Origin: Marivirga aurantiaca | Lineage (GTDB): Bacteria > Bacteroidota > Bacteroidia > Cytophagales > Cyclobacteriaceae | Direction: 5' to 3' | DNA: 64,000 nt | Assembly (NCBI RefSeq): GCF_016679925.1 | Contig: NZ_JAEQBW010000004.1 | Span: forward strand, 186,001 to 250,000 | Part shown: piece after piece, positions 9,846-18,427 of the stretch | How the letters are laid out: each line of letters opens with the position of its first letter | Numbering within the stretch: the first letter of the stretch is position 1 | Made by a program: the position numbers and the translations under genes | Notes under the pieces: model-generated | Database searches by the model: none | The model's input: the letters and a program-made list of their open reading frames with translations, nothing else | Told to the model about the DNA's origin: nothing

Positions 9846-10571
9846 TTATTTCACCAAAAACTCTTTCAAGTCTTCTAATTTGATATTTCCTTCATAATAA
9901 GCTTTTCCAAATATAACTGCAAAAACACCCATATCATTCAACCGCCTGATATCATCAATGTTGCGCACGCCCCCACTGGCTAAAACACATATTTCCGGAA
10001 ATTCTTTTAAGATGGAAGCATATAAATCAAAGGCCGGCCCTGCCAATGAGCCTTCCTTGCTAATGTCTGTAGTTTTTACATATTTCAGACCTCTCTCATA
10101 GAAATAGCCAATATGCTCCAAAATATCAATATCACTATTTTGCATCCATCCATTGTAGGCTATTTTTCCATTAAGTGCATCTGCACCAAGGGTTATTTTC
10201 TCTCTGCCATAAGATACTATCCATGAGGCAAACAATTCCTTTCTTTCGACTGCTATACTGGCAGCGGTAATATAATCAGCTCCATATTCATATGCTTTGC
10301 TGATGTCACCGTCTGTATGAATGCCACCTGTAAAATCCAATTCAAGGTTAGTATGTCCACTTAGCATTTCCAATATGTGATAATTGACAGGAGACCCACG
10401 GTGTGCCCCGTCCAAATCTACCAGGTGAATCACTTTTATTCCATGATCCTCCAGTCTTCTGGCCACATCAATAGGAGAGTCATTATAAATTTTTGCTTTA
10501 TCTATGTTAGCACCTTCTACACGGATTATTTTTCCGTCTTTAATAGCTATTGAGGGTATTATTTGAATCAT
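9846..10571 (-). CDS. HisA-like TIM barrel lacking the first catalytic Asp
   Basis: A 241-residue (beta-alpha)8 barrel of the HisA/HisF family. It is full length and close to Bacteroidota HisA in many places: 'HLVDLDGA', 'PVNYHILE', 'LGADALNGKIAYNGW', 'TTDISKEGSLAGPAFDLY', 'IFGKAYYEG'. HisA isomerises ProFAR using two Asp residues, in 'PAIDL' on strand 1 and in 'GxDxR/K-G' on strand 5. Here strand 1 reads P-S-I-A-I, so the first Asp is Ala9, while the strand-5 Asp is kept. 'GGIR' is also 'GGIH'. No other his gene is near. It is probably a HisA paralogue with altered chemistry rather than the pathway enzyme. Confidence 0.7.
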   Translation of the reverse strand: MIQIIPSIAIKDGKIIRVEGANIDKAKIYNDSPIDVARRLEDHGIKVIHLVDLDGAHRGSPVNYHILEMLSGHTNLELDFTGGIHTDGDISKAYEYGADYITAASIAVERKELFASWIVSYGREKITLGADALNGKIAYNGWMQNSDIDILEHIGYFYERGLKYVKTTDISKEGSLAGPAFDLYASILKEFPEICVLASGGVRNIDDIRRLNDMGVFAVIFGKAYYEGNIKLEDLKEFLVK

Positions 10572-10838
10572 GTCGGTTAAGTTTTATTGGTTTGGAAACA
10601 CAAATGGTTGTATTTTTATTCAATCCCCATTAAAAAACCCGAATCAAGAGTAAGTCCTTTAAAATGCTTTAGAGCCTTGGTTTTTTGGAATTTTTATAAG
10701 GGCAATGAAACTACAATTTAAAACTGGAAGTTACAAAATTTCCGAGTGGATTTGAAATGAAATATTTCGACTTGTCTAATAATTTTAAATCACCCGGAAT
10801 TTATTCATTTTTACGTTTAGATTTTTCAAGCTGATTGA

Positions 10839-11465
10839 ATGGACTTATACGAGCAGAATATTTATAACAGAATACAACGATTTGTGCCGGAGAATTCTGC
10901 AAAGGAAGCCTTTCAACTTTGGAGAGAAAAACCTTTTCGCTTTGTAGTTTCCAAAGCCAGGGCGACAAAATTAGGAGATTTCAGGAAAAAACCTTCTGAG
11001 GATTTGGCTATGATTACAGTAAACGAGAACCTCAACCCCTATGCATTCCTTATCACTTTTGTACATGAAGTGGCACACCATAGGGTATATGCGAAGTATA
11101 AAAACAAGGTTTTGCCACATGGAGTAGAGTGGAAAATGGCTTTCCGGGAATTGATGCTTCCATTTCAAAAACCGGAAATATTTCCTGCCAATATTTTATT
11201 GGCACTGGACAAATATATGATCAACCCAAAAGCAGCTTCTTTATCTGATATGAAACTGGCACAAGCTTTAAAGCTATACGATAAAGTTGAGAACCCTTTA
11301 GAAAAGAGTTTAATGCATTTGGCAGAAGGGGAGAAATTTACTTTAGATCAAAAAATCTATCAAAAGCTGGAGCCAAGGCGAACCCGTATCAAATGCGTTG
11401 AGGTAAAAACCGGAAGAAATTATTTAGTACATAAAATGGCTATGGTTATACCTTGCCCGGATTAA
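10839..11465 (+). CDS. SprT-like zinc metalloprotease domain protein
   Basis: A 208-residue cytoplasmic protein with the SprT-like motif HEVAHH: zinc ligands His76 and His80, general base Glu77. A likely third ligand is in 'VLPHGVEWK' (about residue 93), followed by a helical tail with 'PRRTRIKCVEV', a zinc-ribbon-like position that here has only one Cys. SprT/Spartan-type domains act on proteins, some of them bound to DNA, but the bacterial role is poorly defined. Monocistronic. Its stop lies 2 bases from the stop of the convergent gene, so the 3' ends of the two transcripts must overlap. Confidence 0.8.
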   Translation: MDLYEQNIYNRIQRFVPENSAKEAFQLWREKPFRFVVSKARATKLGDFRKKPSEDLAMITVNENLNPYAFLITFVHEVAHHRVYAKYKNKVLPHGVEWKMAFRELMLPFQKPEIFPANILLALDKYMINPKAASLSDMKLAQALKLYDKVENPLEKSLMHLAEGEKFTLDQKIYQKLEPRRTRIKCVEVKTGRNYLVHKMAMVIPCPD

Positions 11466-11467
11466 TC

Positions 11468-12037
11468 TCACAAACCTATTCTTTTGGTAACCGCAGCATC
11501 AATTCTGGCACAAAAATCCTGAGGTTTTTGTGTGCGCCAGTTCATATGGTCAAACTGCCCTCCAAAATTAATATAATAATCAATATTGAAATTTTGCCAT
11601 TCTTCAGTTACAAATTCACGGAAATTTACAGCCACTATCCAGCCTTCCTCTACTTCCTCAAACCACTCTTCATAATAGCAATCATCGGAACCATGGAAAT
11701 TCAGGATATTTTCCCCTATCAAAATAAATTTATTCAGCCCTTGTAGCATCATGTGTTCAATAATATTTCTTTTAAAATGCATGATGTCATTGTGCAGGGT
11801 ATCGTTCCACTCACCAATCATTTCGATCACCGCATATCCATTTTCGTAATCAGCAAAAAGAATCTTAATGTAAAGTGTTTCTGAGCCTATAGCGTCCCAT
11901 GCCGGATCTATATAATAACCATAAATGGTGTCAGTATATAATTCATAATTGTATTCTTTTCCATGAAAGGGAGAGAGTAAATCCGAAGAGGAATCATAAT
12001 ATTTTAGCCAGTTGTAGTAGGGTTCAATATGATGCAT
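11468..12037 (-). CDS. Hypothetical acidic cytoplasmic protein
   Basis: I do not recognise this 189-residue protein. It is acidic and rich in Tyr, Trp and Phe ('EPYYNWLKYYD', 'CYYEEWFEEVEEG', 'WQNFNIDYYINFGG'), without signal peptide or membrane segment, and is likely a compact alpha/beta fold. The longest frame begins at TTG 12073; the ATG at 12037 is preferred. It converges on the SprT-like gene with 2 bases between the stops and is separated by 156 bases from murQ upstream, so it is probably transcribed alone or by read-through from murQ. Confidence 0.65.
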   Translation of the reverse strand: MHHIEPYYNWLKYYDSSSDLLSPFHGKEYNYELYTDTIYGYYIDPAWDAIGSETLYIKILFADYENGYAVIEMIGEWNDTLHNDIMHFKRNIIEHMMLQGLNKFILIGENILNFHGSDDCYYEEWFEEVEEGWIVAVNFREFVTEEWQNFNIDYYINFGGQFDHMNWRTQKPQDFCARIDAAVTKRIGL

Positions 12038-12193
12038 GACTATATATTTAAGGTTGAAGAAAAGAAAGTCCAAAGTTAGCTACCTGCTTCTCTGGCCTTT
12101 TTAAATCCTTTCTTCTTGAAATTGCTTTTCTCTTTATTTTAAACAACCAAAATGAAATTTTTGGAGAAAAAGTTTTCCTTGTTAGCAATAATT

Positions 12194-12994
12194 TTATTTC
12201 TCGACAGAAATGGCTTTTCTCACAGAACCATGCTTTAATAAAAGTCTTTTTGCAGCTTCATAACTTATATTTAGTTCAGACATGATCATTTTTGTTCCCC
12301 TGTCCACCAATTTATCATTGCTGAGTTGCATGTCCACCATTTTATTACCTTTTATATGCCCCAGTTGAATCATGGCAGTGGTGGAAATCATATTGAGCAC
12401 CATTTTTTGTGCAGTTCCTGATTTCATTCTTGTACTACCTGTAATAAACTCAGGGCCAACAGCTACTTCTATTGGAAAATCGGCAGAATTCACCATTTCT
12501 GAACCCGGGTTACATGTTATGCAGGCTGTGGAAATGTTGTGTTCACGTGCTTTGCCCATACCGCCAATTACATAAGGTGTTCTACCGGAAGCGGCAATGC
12601 CGATGACAAAATCTTTTTCATTGATGTCGTAATTCATCAAATCTTTCCATGCCTGCTCAGTATTGTCTTCTGCAAATTCTACTGCTTTCCGGATGGCAGT
12701 ATCTCCTCCGGCAATAATTCCTATTATTTTATCGGGTGCTACGCCAAATGTTGGTGGGCATTCTGAAGCGTCCAGAATTCCTAATCGGCCACTGGTTCCA
12801 GCGCCTATATAAAATAATCTGCCACCTAATTGCATTTTAGGCACTAAATTCTCAAGCAAAGAAGTAATCTGTGGAAGAGCCTTTTTTACTGCCATTGCAA
12901 CACTTTGATCTTCCCGGTTGATTCCCTGCAGGATTTCATTGATGGAGAGATTTTCTAAATCGTTATGGTTTGAATCTGATTCTGTAAGGTTCAT
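12194..12994 (-). CDS. murQ: N-acetylmuramic acid 6-phosphate etherase
   Basis: A 266-residue SIS-domain lyase, slightly shorter than Escherichia coli MurQ (298). It splits the D-lactyl ether of MurNAc-6-phosphate to give GlcNAc-6-phosphate and lactate in cell-wall recycling. Diagnostic blocks are 'GAGTSGRLGILDASECPPTFG' in part: the sugar-phosphate loop GTSGR and the catalytic Glu in 'ASECPPTF'. Also seen are 'GIAASGRTPYV' and 'GSTRMKSGTAQKM'. The C-terminal helices (about 225-266) match the family's UBA-like tail. The start codon overlaps the upstream kinase stop by 4 bases (ATGA), so both are translated from one message. Confidence 0.95.
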   Translation of the reverse strand: MNLTESDSNHNDLENLSINEILQGINREDQSVAMAVKKALPQITSLLENLVPKMQLGGRLFYIGAGTSGRLGILDASECPPTFGVAPDKIIGIIAGGDTAIRKAVEFAEDNTEQAWKDLMNYDINEKDFVIGIAASGRTPYVIGGMGKAREHNISTACITCNPGSEMVNSADFPIEVAVGPEFITGSTRMKSGTAQKMVLNMISTTAMIQLGHIKGNKMVDMQLSNDKLVDRGTKMIMSELNISYEAAKRLLLKHGSVRKAISVEK

Positions 12995-13839
12995 GATGAA
13001 ATATTTTGGTGATATAATGTTAGTCCTGCTATTGGGCTTTCAAGGAAACGACCGGTTATTAATTGGTTTTCCTGTAATACCTGTCGCATAATACCATTGG
13101 CATGAAAAGCTACTCCTCCTACAAAATGGATAGGTAGTTTGGCTCGCTGATCAAATTTCAGTACAGATTTTTCAATAAATTCCTGAAACGACTCCCGTAT
13201 TAACTGATAAATATACTTTTCCTTTTGGTTTTCAATAGTAAATCTGAAAAATCCTGCCAAATATCTATTAGGGTAGGCTTTCTCATAAATACTTTTATTT
13301 ACTTCATCAATGGTCACCTCGGGATATGTCAGAGTAAATTTCTCATGTAACTTATCAGGTAATTCTCTTTCCAAATAAGCCTTTAATATTTTTCTTCCTA
13401 TATAAGCTCCACTGCCTTCATCTCCCATCACATATCCCAAAGACACCATTTCCTTAGTAATTTGTTTACCATCGTATACACAAGCATTTGCCCCCGTTCC
13501 CAGGATACAAATAATACCGGCTTCCTCATGGCAAGTTGACCTTGCTGCTGCCAATAAATCATGTTGTACTTCAATTTGATTGGTATTGAAGAAGCTTTCA
13601 AGTGCACTTTTGATTTTTTCTTTGTTAGCCTGGCTTCCGCAGCCGGCACCATAGTAGTAAACATTTGTTACTTCTTCTTCGTTAGGAATGTGTAGATTTT
13701 CTGATAAAAAATTAAGTAGGTCGTCTTTGGAAATGTGATAGGCATTAATGCCACTTGTTTGGGTCTGGCCTATTGCGCCATCCCTTTTAATCCATCTCCA
13801 ATCTGTTTTGCTGGCCCCGCTTTCTGCAATTATTTGCAT
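12991..13839 (-). CDS. BadF/BadG-type sugar kinase (GlcNAc/MurNAc kinase-like)
   Basis: A 282-residue ASKHA-fold kinase: phosphate-1 loop 'ESGASKTDWRW' at 6-16, 'GAGCGS' and 'ILGTGANACVYDG' for nucleotide binding, 'GYVMGDEGSGAYIGRK' typical of N-acetylglucosamine/N-acetylmuramic kinases, and C-terminal 'HFVGGVAFH'. It lies directly upstream of murQ with a 4-base overlap, so the natural substrate is probably MurNAc or GlcNAc released in wall turnover: kinase first, then MurQ. Exact sugar preference cannot be read from the sequence. Confidence 0.85.
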   Translation of the reverse strand: MQIIAESGASKTDWRWIKRDGAIGQTQTSGINAYHISKDDLLNFLSENLHIPNEEEVTNVYYYGAGCGSQANKEKIKSALESFFNTNQIEVQHDLLAAARSTCHEEAGIICILGTGANACVYDGKQITKEMVSLGYVMGDEGSGAYIGRKILKAYLERELPDKLHEKFTLTYPEVTIDEVNKSIYEKAYPNRYLAGFFRFTIENQKEKYIYQLIRESFQEFIEKSVLKFDQRAKLPIHFVGGVAFHANGIMRQVLQENQLITGRFLESPIAGLTLYHQNISS

Positions 13840-13921
13840 AGTTTCTTTTATAATTATTTAGTTGTAAATATAATATCACTATATTTTTATCTAACTTAGT
13901 ATACAATAAATATTACATATT

Positions 13922-14269
13922 TTGAAGAATAAATTATTAGGATTGTTGGGGGTGGATAAATTGATTGATACAATTCAGAGACTTATTGAAGTAAGGGTCT
14001 CAATGATAAGAAATGAAATCAAAGATAAGATTAAGGAAGGTATTGAGAAAGCTATTCCGTTAATTTTACTCTTTGTGTCTATTTCAGTTTTTGTGCTTTT
14101 TGCCAGCTTTACACTGGCATTTTATTTATCGAGTTTATTCGATAGTTTAGTGTATGGATTTGGTTGTGTCTCGTTAATATATTTGATGTTAAGCCTCTTG
14201 TTTTTTCTCCTGAAGAAAAGTGAGAAAATCAAAAATAAAATCAGGTCAGAAATCGATAAAAGAAATTGA
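13922..14269 (+). CDS. Phage-holin-like/YqjE-type small membrane protein (TTG start)
   Basis: A 115-residue protein with an amphipathic N-terminal half ('VDKLIDTIQRLIEVRVSMI', then a Lys/Glu-rich helix) and two hydrophobic segments at about 45-70 and 77-97, ending in a basic tail. The layout matches the holin-superfamily III/YqjE proteins that are common in Bacteroidota. The start is TTG at 13922. An in-frame TAA lies at 13907, and the first Met is residue 28, which would cut the conserved amphipathic helix. It is followed 21 bases later by the next small gene. It is not near any phage gene, so an envelope-stress or housekeeping role is more likely than lysis. Confidence 0.7.
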   Translation: MKNKLLGLLGVDKLIDTIQRLIEVRVSMIRNEIKDKIKEGIEKAIPLILLFVSISVFVLFASFTLAFYLSSLFDSLVYGFGCVSLIYLMLSLLFFLLKKSEKIKNKIRSEIDKRN

Positions 14270-14290
14270 GTAATATAAAAAAATATTAAA

Positions 14291-14692
14291 ATGAGTGATC
14301 AAAATCAGTTGTTGGAAAGAAGTAAGCAATACGAAAGGGAAATATCTGAACAAGTACGTGAGTTTACAGGTAAGGCCGAGGATTGGGGGAAAACTGCATT
14401 AATGGTAGCGGGAGGAGCATTTGTAGCGTATCAGTTGGTGAAGCTTTTTTCCGGATCAAGATCAAAATCCAAAGGTAAGGTTTACCGTGAAACTGATGAA
14501 GATGAAACAGAAATAAAAAATGCAGAAAGGATTATTATTAGAAGGGACAATAGCTCACCGGGACTTTTTGATCTTATTAAAGTCGAAATGAGTGGGTTAT
14601 TGCTAGCCATTGCCAAAGAAAAAATTTTAGAGTTCCTAAGTCAGATAGAAGCATCAAGAATTAATGCATCAGAAGAAGAAAATACTAAGTAA
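14291..14692 (+). CDS. Small membrane-anchored protein, unknown function
   Basis: A 133-residue protein. A charged helix (1-30) leads to one hydrophobic stretch with small residues at about 34-52 ('TALMVAGGAFVAYQLVKLF'), then a basic Ser/Lys segment, an acidic patch and an amphipathic helix (about 92-120). It resembles the DUF883/YtxH style of partner commonly encoded after holin-like YqjE proteins, but I cannot assign a family. It follows the holin-like gene and overlaps the GGGP synthase gene by 29 bases, so the three are probably one operon. Confidence 0.6.
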   Translation: MSDQNQLLERSKQYEREISEQVREFTGKAEDWGKTALMVAGGAFVAYQLVKLFSGSRSKSKGKVYRETDEDETEIKNAERIIIRRDNSSPGLFDLIKVEMSGLLLAIAKEKILEFLSQIEASRINASEEENTK

Positions 14693-15437
14693 ACTTAATT
14701 TATCAGTAAGTGAGGGTAAAAAAGCATTTGCTTTGCTCATTGATCCGGATAAAGTTCAGAATCTTCAGGAATTACAAAGGGTAATCCATACAGCAATTGA
14801 ATGTAAGGTAGATTTTTTTATGGTAGGGGGTAGCCTTATCCTATCAGATTTTCTTGGACCTTGTATTTCCCACATTAAGGCACTGACAGAGATTCCTGTT
14901 GTGCTATTTCCCGGGAATAATCAGTATATCGATTTACAGGCAGATGCTATTTTTTATCTTTCCCTTATATCGGGTAGAAATCCTGATTTGTTAATTGGCC
15001 AGCATGTATTATCAGCACCTATATTAAAAAGAAGTCAGATGGAAGTCTGGCCTACAGGCTATATGCTGATTGATGGAGGGAATAAAACATCTGTGTCTTA
15101 TATGAGCAATACTACCCCTATCCCTAAGGATAAGTATGATATTGCCATGAGCACAGCTATAGCAGGTGAGTTACTGGGACAGCAATTGATTTATATGGAT
15201 GCCGGAAGTGGAGCAGACCAAATGATATCGGAAAGAATGATTGCTTCAGTAAAACGAGCCATAGATATTCCACTTATAATAGGTGGAGGAATCAACAACG
15301 TACAAAAAGCAAAAAGCGCCTGGAAATCAGGCGCTGATGTAATAGTTGTTGGGAATGCTATAGAGAAAGACCCTGAGCTATTAATTGAGATTACAGAAGC
15401 AAAAACACTTCTGAATCAACAATTAAACGTTCATTAA
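14664..15437 (+). CDS. Geranylgeranylglyceryl phosphate synthase (PcrB/GGGPS family)
   Basis: A 257-residue TIM barrel that joins glycerol-1-phosphate to a polyprenyl diphosphate. Family marks in order: 'LIDPDKV', 'VGGSLI', 'LFPGNNQYI', 'GYMLIDGG', 'YMDAGSGA', 'IIGGGINN' and 'VVGNAIEKDP' (phosphate grip). This ether-lipid enzyme is typical of Archaea, but a bacterial group occurs in Bacteroidota, and the product's use there is unclear. The ATG at 14664 lies inside the upstream gene (29-base overlap). The last 15 bases overlap the 3' end of the convergent AraC gene. Confidence 0.92.
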   Translation: MHQKKKILSKLNLSVSEGKKAFALLIDPDKVQNLQELQRVIHTAIECKVDFFMVGGSLILSDFLGPCISHIKALTEIPVVLFPGNNQYIDLQADAIFYLSLISGRNPDLLIGQHVLSAPILKRSQMEVWPTGYMLIDGGNKTSVSYMSNTTPIPKDKYDIAMSTAIAGELLGQQLIYMDAGSGADQMISERMIASVKRAIDIPLIIGGGINNVQKAKSAWKSGADVIVVGNAIEKDPELLIEITEAKTLLNQQLNVH

Positions 15438-16346
15438 AGACTCTCTTCTTCTCATTTTGCCGGCAGGTATGCCAAACATCATTTTAAACCTACGGCAGAA
15501 GTAAGCAGTGTCTTTATAGCCCACTTCCTGACCTATGTCCCTAATGCTCTTCTTGCTGGTTCTTAATAAAGTAACAGCTTCTTCCATTCGTTGATACTCA
15601 ATATAATCCTGTGGGTTTATACCTGTAAGCATCTTGAAATACTGTCCTACATAATCCTCAGAAACATTGGCTACCTCGGCTAATTTTTTGTTTGACAAAT
15701 CACCGCCCAAATGTTCATTGATATAGTTAAAAATATCGATTAACCTTGGATCCTTAAAGTAAGTGCTGTTAGTGGCCAATTGTTCTACAAATAACTTGTT
15801 TCTCACAATGTGCCTGAAAACTTCTATTAACAGATGTTCTGTTAATACTTTCACCATCCTGTCAGCTCCCGGCTCATCCATATTCATTTCATGAAATATT
15901 TCATCATGTAATGTTTTAACGGTATCATTTGTAAAAATGAAAGCAGGAATATCCAATGAGGCGAAAAAATTCACAGAATCGAATACCTTTGCCTCAAAAG
16001 AAATGTAACTAAAGCTATCACCTCCCTCTTTTAATAAATCCTCATGAGTAATAGAGTGAAAAAATTCACCCTTATTAGTAATGAAGTTATCATTTGACAC
16101 AGATACGATCTGGCTTCCTCTGCCATAGGTTATTTGATGCGATTTTCCACCGGGAATAAAGGCGAAATCACCTTCTTTCGCCAGCAATCTTTCTTCGCCA
16201 ACCAGTACTTCTCCTTTATTAACCAATATCAGCTTGTTTTCTACCTCATACAGGTTGTTGACAGTGACAGGTTTAAGGATCTTAATGCTTTTTGCCTTAA
16301 CAAACTTAACGCCAAGGGACTCAATTATTTTGTTGTAATCTTCCAT
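15423..16346 (-). CDS. AraC-family transcription regulator with cupin-like N-terminus
   Basis: A 307-residue regulator. An N-terminal cupin-like ligand domain (about 25-100, with 'LVNKGEVLVGEERLLA' and 'GDFAFIPGGKSHQI') is joined to a C-terminal AraC double helix-turn-helix (about 205-300). The latter has 'KKLAEVANVSEDYVGQYFK' and the second-helix signature 'IRDIGQEVGYKDTAYFCRRF'. Ligand and target are unknown. The upstream 160 bases (16347-16505) are AT rich and separate it from the acyl-CoA dehydrogenase. Its 3' end overlaps the GGGPS gene by 15 bases tail to tail. Confidence 0.9.
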   Translation of the reverse strand: MEDYNKIIESLGVKFVKAKSIKILKPVTVNNLYEVENKLILVNKGEVLVGEERLLAKEGDFAFIPGGKSHQITYGRGSQIVSVSNDNFITNKGEFFHSITHEDLLKEGGDSFSYISFEAKVFDSVNFFASLDIPAFIFTNDTVKTLHDEIFHEMNMDEPGADRMVKVLTEHLLIEVFRHIVRNKLFVEQLATNSTYFKDPRLIDIFNYINEHLGGDLSNKKLAEVANVSEDYVGQYFKMLTGINPQDYIEYQRMEEAVTLLRTSKKSIRDIGQEVGYKDTAYFCRRFKMMFGIPAGKMRRRESLMNV

Positions 16347-16505
16347 TATCTTGTTTTATGAATGGATAAACTATGAAAAGTAAAAATATATAAAAAAATT
16401 ATTGCACAAATCTAATTGAAAATAGTTTTATATCAAATATATTAATTACACTTAATCCCAACTTAATGTAAGAATTTATAGAGTAACGAAGATTATTCAA
16501 TTATC

Positions 16506-17645
16506 TTATTTTAAAATACTTCGGGAAATCACAATTTTTTGTATTTCAGAAGTTCCCTCATATATCTGAGTGATTTTTGCATCTCTCATGAGTCTTTCTA
16601 CGTGATATTCTTTTACATATCCGTATCCCCCATGCACCTGTACTGCCTCTACGGTAGTATCCATGGCTACCTGAGATGCATATAGCTTAGCCATTGCACC
16701 CGCCAAGGAAAAATCCTGTTTATTATCTTTTAACCATGCAGCTTTTAAACATAGTAACCTTGCAGCCTCAATTTGGGTTGCCATATCGGCTAATTTAAAA
16801 GCGATGCCTTGGTGTTGACTAATCTCTTTACCAAAGGCTTTTCTTTCTTTGGAATACTTCAAAGCCAGTTCATATGCCCCGGAAGCTATTCCTAATGCCT
16901 GTGCGGCAATACCTATTCTACCACCATTCAGTGTGGCCATTGCAAAGTTGAAACCAAATCCATCTTCACCAATCCTGTTTTCCTTAGGTACTTTTACATC
17001 CTGGAACATTAAAGAATGCGTATCAGAACCTCTGATCCCCATCTTCTCTTCTTTCTTGCCAACAACGAAGCCTTCCATGCCCCTTTCAACGATAAAAGCA
17101 TTAATTCCTTTATGCCCTTTGTCTTTATTGGTATGTGCTATTACTAAGTAAACAGAAGCACTTTTACCATTTGTGATCCAGTTTTTTGTTCCGTTGATAA
17201 GGTAATAGTCACCTTTGTCTTCAGCAGTGGTCCTTTGGGAAGTAGCATCAGATCCTGCTTCCGGCTCGGATAAACAAAAAGCTCCAATTATTTCTCCTGT
17301 AGCCAATCTGCTTAGGTATTTTTCCTTTTGAGCTTCTGTGCCATATTTGTCAAGTCCCCAACAAACCAAAGAATTATTTACTGACATACAAACTGAAGCT
17401 GATGCATCAACTTTGGAAATTTCTTCCATTGCCAATATATAGGAAATGGTATCCATTCCACCGCCATTATATTTAGGATCTACCATCATGCCCATAAAGC
17501 CTAGTTGCCCCATCTTTTTCACCTGCTCTTCAGGGAAAATTTCTTTCGTATCTCTCTCTATTACACCTGGCAATAAATCATTCTGTGCAAAATCCCTTGC
17601 GGCTGCCTGTACGGCTAAATGTTCTTCTGTGAGTTGAAAATTCAT
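16506..17645 (-). CDS. Acyl-CoA dehydrogenase (short/medium-chain type)
   Basis: A 379-residue FAD enzyme that introduces the 2,3 double bond in acyl-CoA during fatty-acid or branched-chain degradation. Domains: helical 1-120, beta middle 121-230, helical 231-379. Signatures: 'AFCLSEPEAGSDATS', 'NGTKNWITNG', 'RKAFGKEISQHQ', 'VQVHGGYGYVKEY' and 'QIYEGTSEIQ', whose Glu363 is the catalytic base at the butyryl-CoA dehydrogenase position. Length and motifs are normal. It lies 75 bases after the YugP gene on the same strand and may be its own unit. Confidence 0.95.
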   Translation of the reverse strand: MNFQLTEEHLAVQAAARDFAQNDLLPGVIERDTKEIFPEEQVKKMGQLGFMGMMVDPKYNGGGMDTISYILAMEEISKVDASASVCMSVNNSLVCWGLDKYGTEAQKEKYLSRLATGEIIGAFCLSEPEAGSDATSQRTTAEDKGDYYLINGTKNWITNGKSASVYLVIAHTNKDKGHKGINAFIVERGMEGFVVGKKEEKMGIRGSDTHSLMFQDVKVPKENRIGEDGFGFNFAMATLNGGRIGIAAQALGIASGAYELALKYSKERKAFGKEISQHQGIAFKLADMATQIEAARLLCLKAAWLKDNKQDFSLAGAMAKLYASQVAMDTTVEAVQVHGGYGYVKEYHVERLMRDAKITQIYEGTSEIQKIVISRSILK

Positions 17646-17720
17646 TTGAAATATATTTTTAAGTAATTATTGGAAAACCGGATGTTCCCTTGAAAGTTTG
17701 GCAAATATAGGAAAAATCCA

Positions 17721-18416
17721 TTAATCACGACTACCTAAAAATAAACTCACATAGTACAACAGTGTAACCAAAGAAGCCAAAGCTGCTACAACGTAGGTCA
17801 TTGCGGCCCATTTCAAAGCGTCTTTTGCCATATCATGTTCTCTTGTAGTGGCTACACCGGATGTTGTCATCCAGGCCAAGCCTCTTTTGCTGGCATCAAA
17901 CTCTACAGGTAATGTTATTAAAGCAAATAATGTAAATACAGTATAGCAGCCAATTATTACTAATAAGGCCAATTGCGGATTAATTAATTGCGGTAAAGCA
18001 AATGCTCCAAATAGCATAGCCATGAACACAAAATTGATGATTTTAGCACTCACATTTTGAATTGGCACTAAAGCTGATCTCAACTCCAGAAAAGCATAGG
18101 CCTTTGCATGTTGCACCGCATGTCCCACCTCGTGTGCTGCTATGGCTACAGCTGCAGCTGATCTATGTCCATATACCTCAGCACTTAAATTCACTGTTTT
18201 ATTGGCCGGATTATAATGATCCGTTAGCTGTCCACCTACTGACATCACCTTCACATCATATATCCCATTGTCTTTCAGCATTTTTTCTGCGGCTTCTTTT
18301 CCGGAAAGCTGCGAACTTAAGGCTACCTGTGAATACTTTTTGAATTTGTTTTTCAAACGCCTCTGCACGGAGAAACTCACAATAGCAAAGACCACTAAAA
18401 TTACGATTAAAAACAT
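17721..18416 (-). CDS. YugP-family zinc metallopeptidase
   Basis: A 231-residue membrane metallopeptidase. N-terminal membrane helix (1-18), then cytoplasm-facing HEVGHA with His95, Glu96 and His99, and three further hydrophobic segments at about 125-145, 148-170 and 205-227. 'LPVEFDAS' (about 170-177) is the family's likely third-ligand segment. Such proteins (Zn_peptidase_2) are widespread, with a poorly known quality-control role. Its start is 11 bases after the rfaE2 stop, making it the last gene of the panC-to-yugP run. Confidence 0.88.
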   Translation of the reverse strand: MFLIVILVVFAIVSFSVQRRLKNKFKKYSQVALSSQLSGKEAAEKMLKDNGIYDVKVMSVGGQLTDHYNPANKTVNLSAEVYGHRSAAAVAIAAHEVGHAVQHAKAYAFLELRSALVPIQNVSAKIINFVFMAMLFGAFALPQLINPQLALLVIIGCYTVFTLFALITLPVEFDASKRGLAWMTTSGVATTREHDMAKDALKWAAMTYVVAALASLVTLLYYVSLFLGSRD

Positions 18417-18427
18417 TTTTTTTTCTC

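Noticed and set aside
12372-12766. Open frames opposite murQ
   Set aside because: MurQ is complete and conserved on the minus strand; these are antisense shadows.
13922-14692. Prophage remnant suggested by the holin-like gene
   Set aside because: No other phage gene is near; YqjE/holin-III-like proteins are widespread chromosomal membrane proteins, and the unit is coupled to GGGPS.
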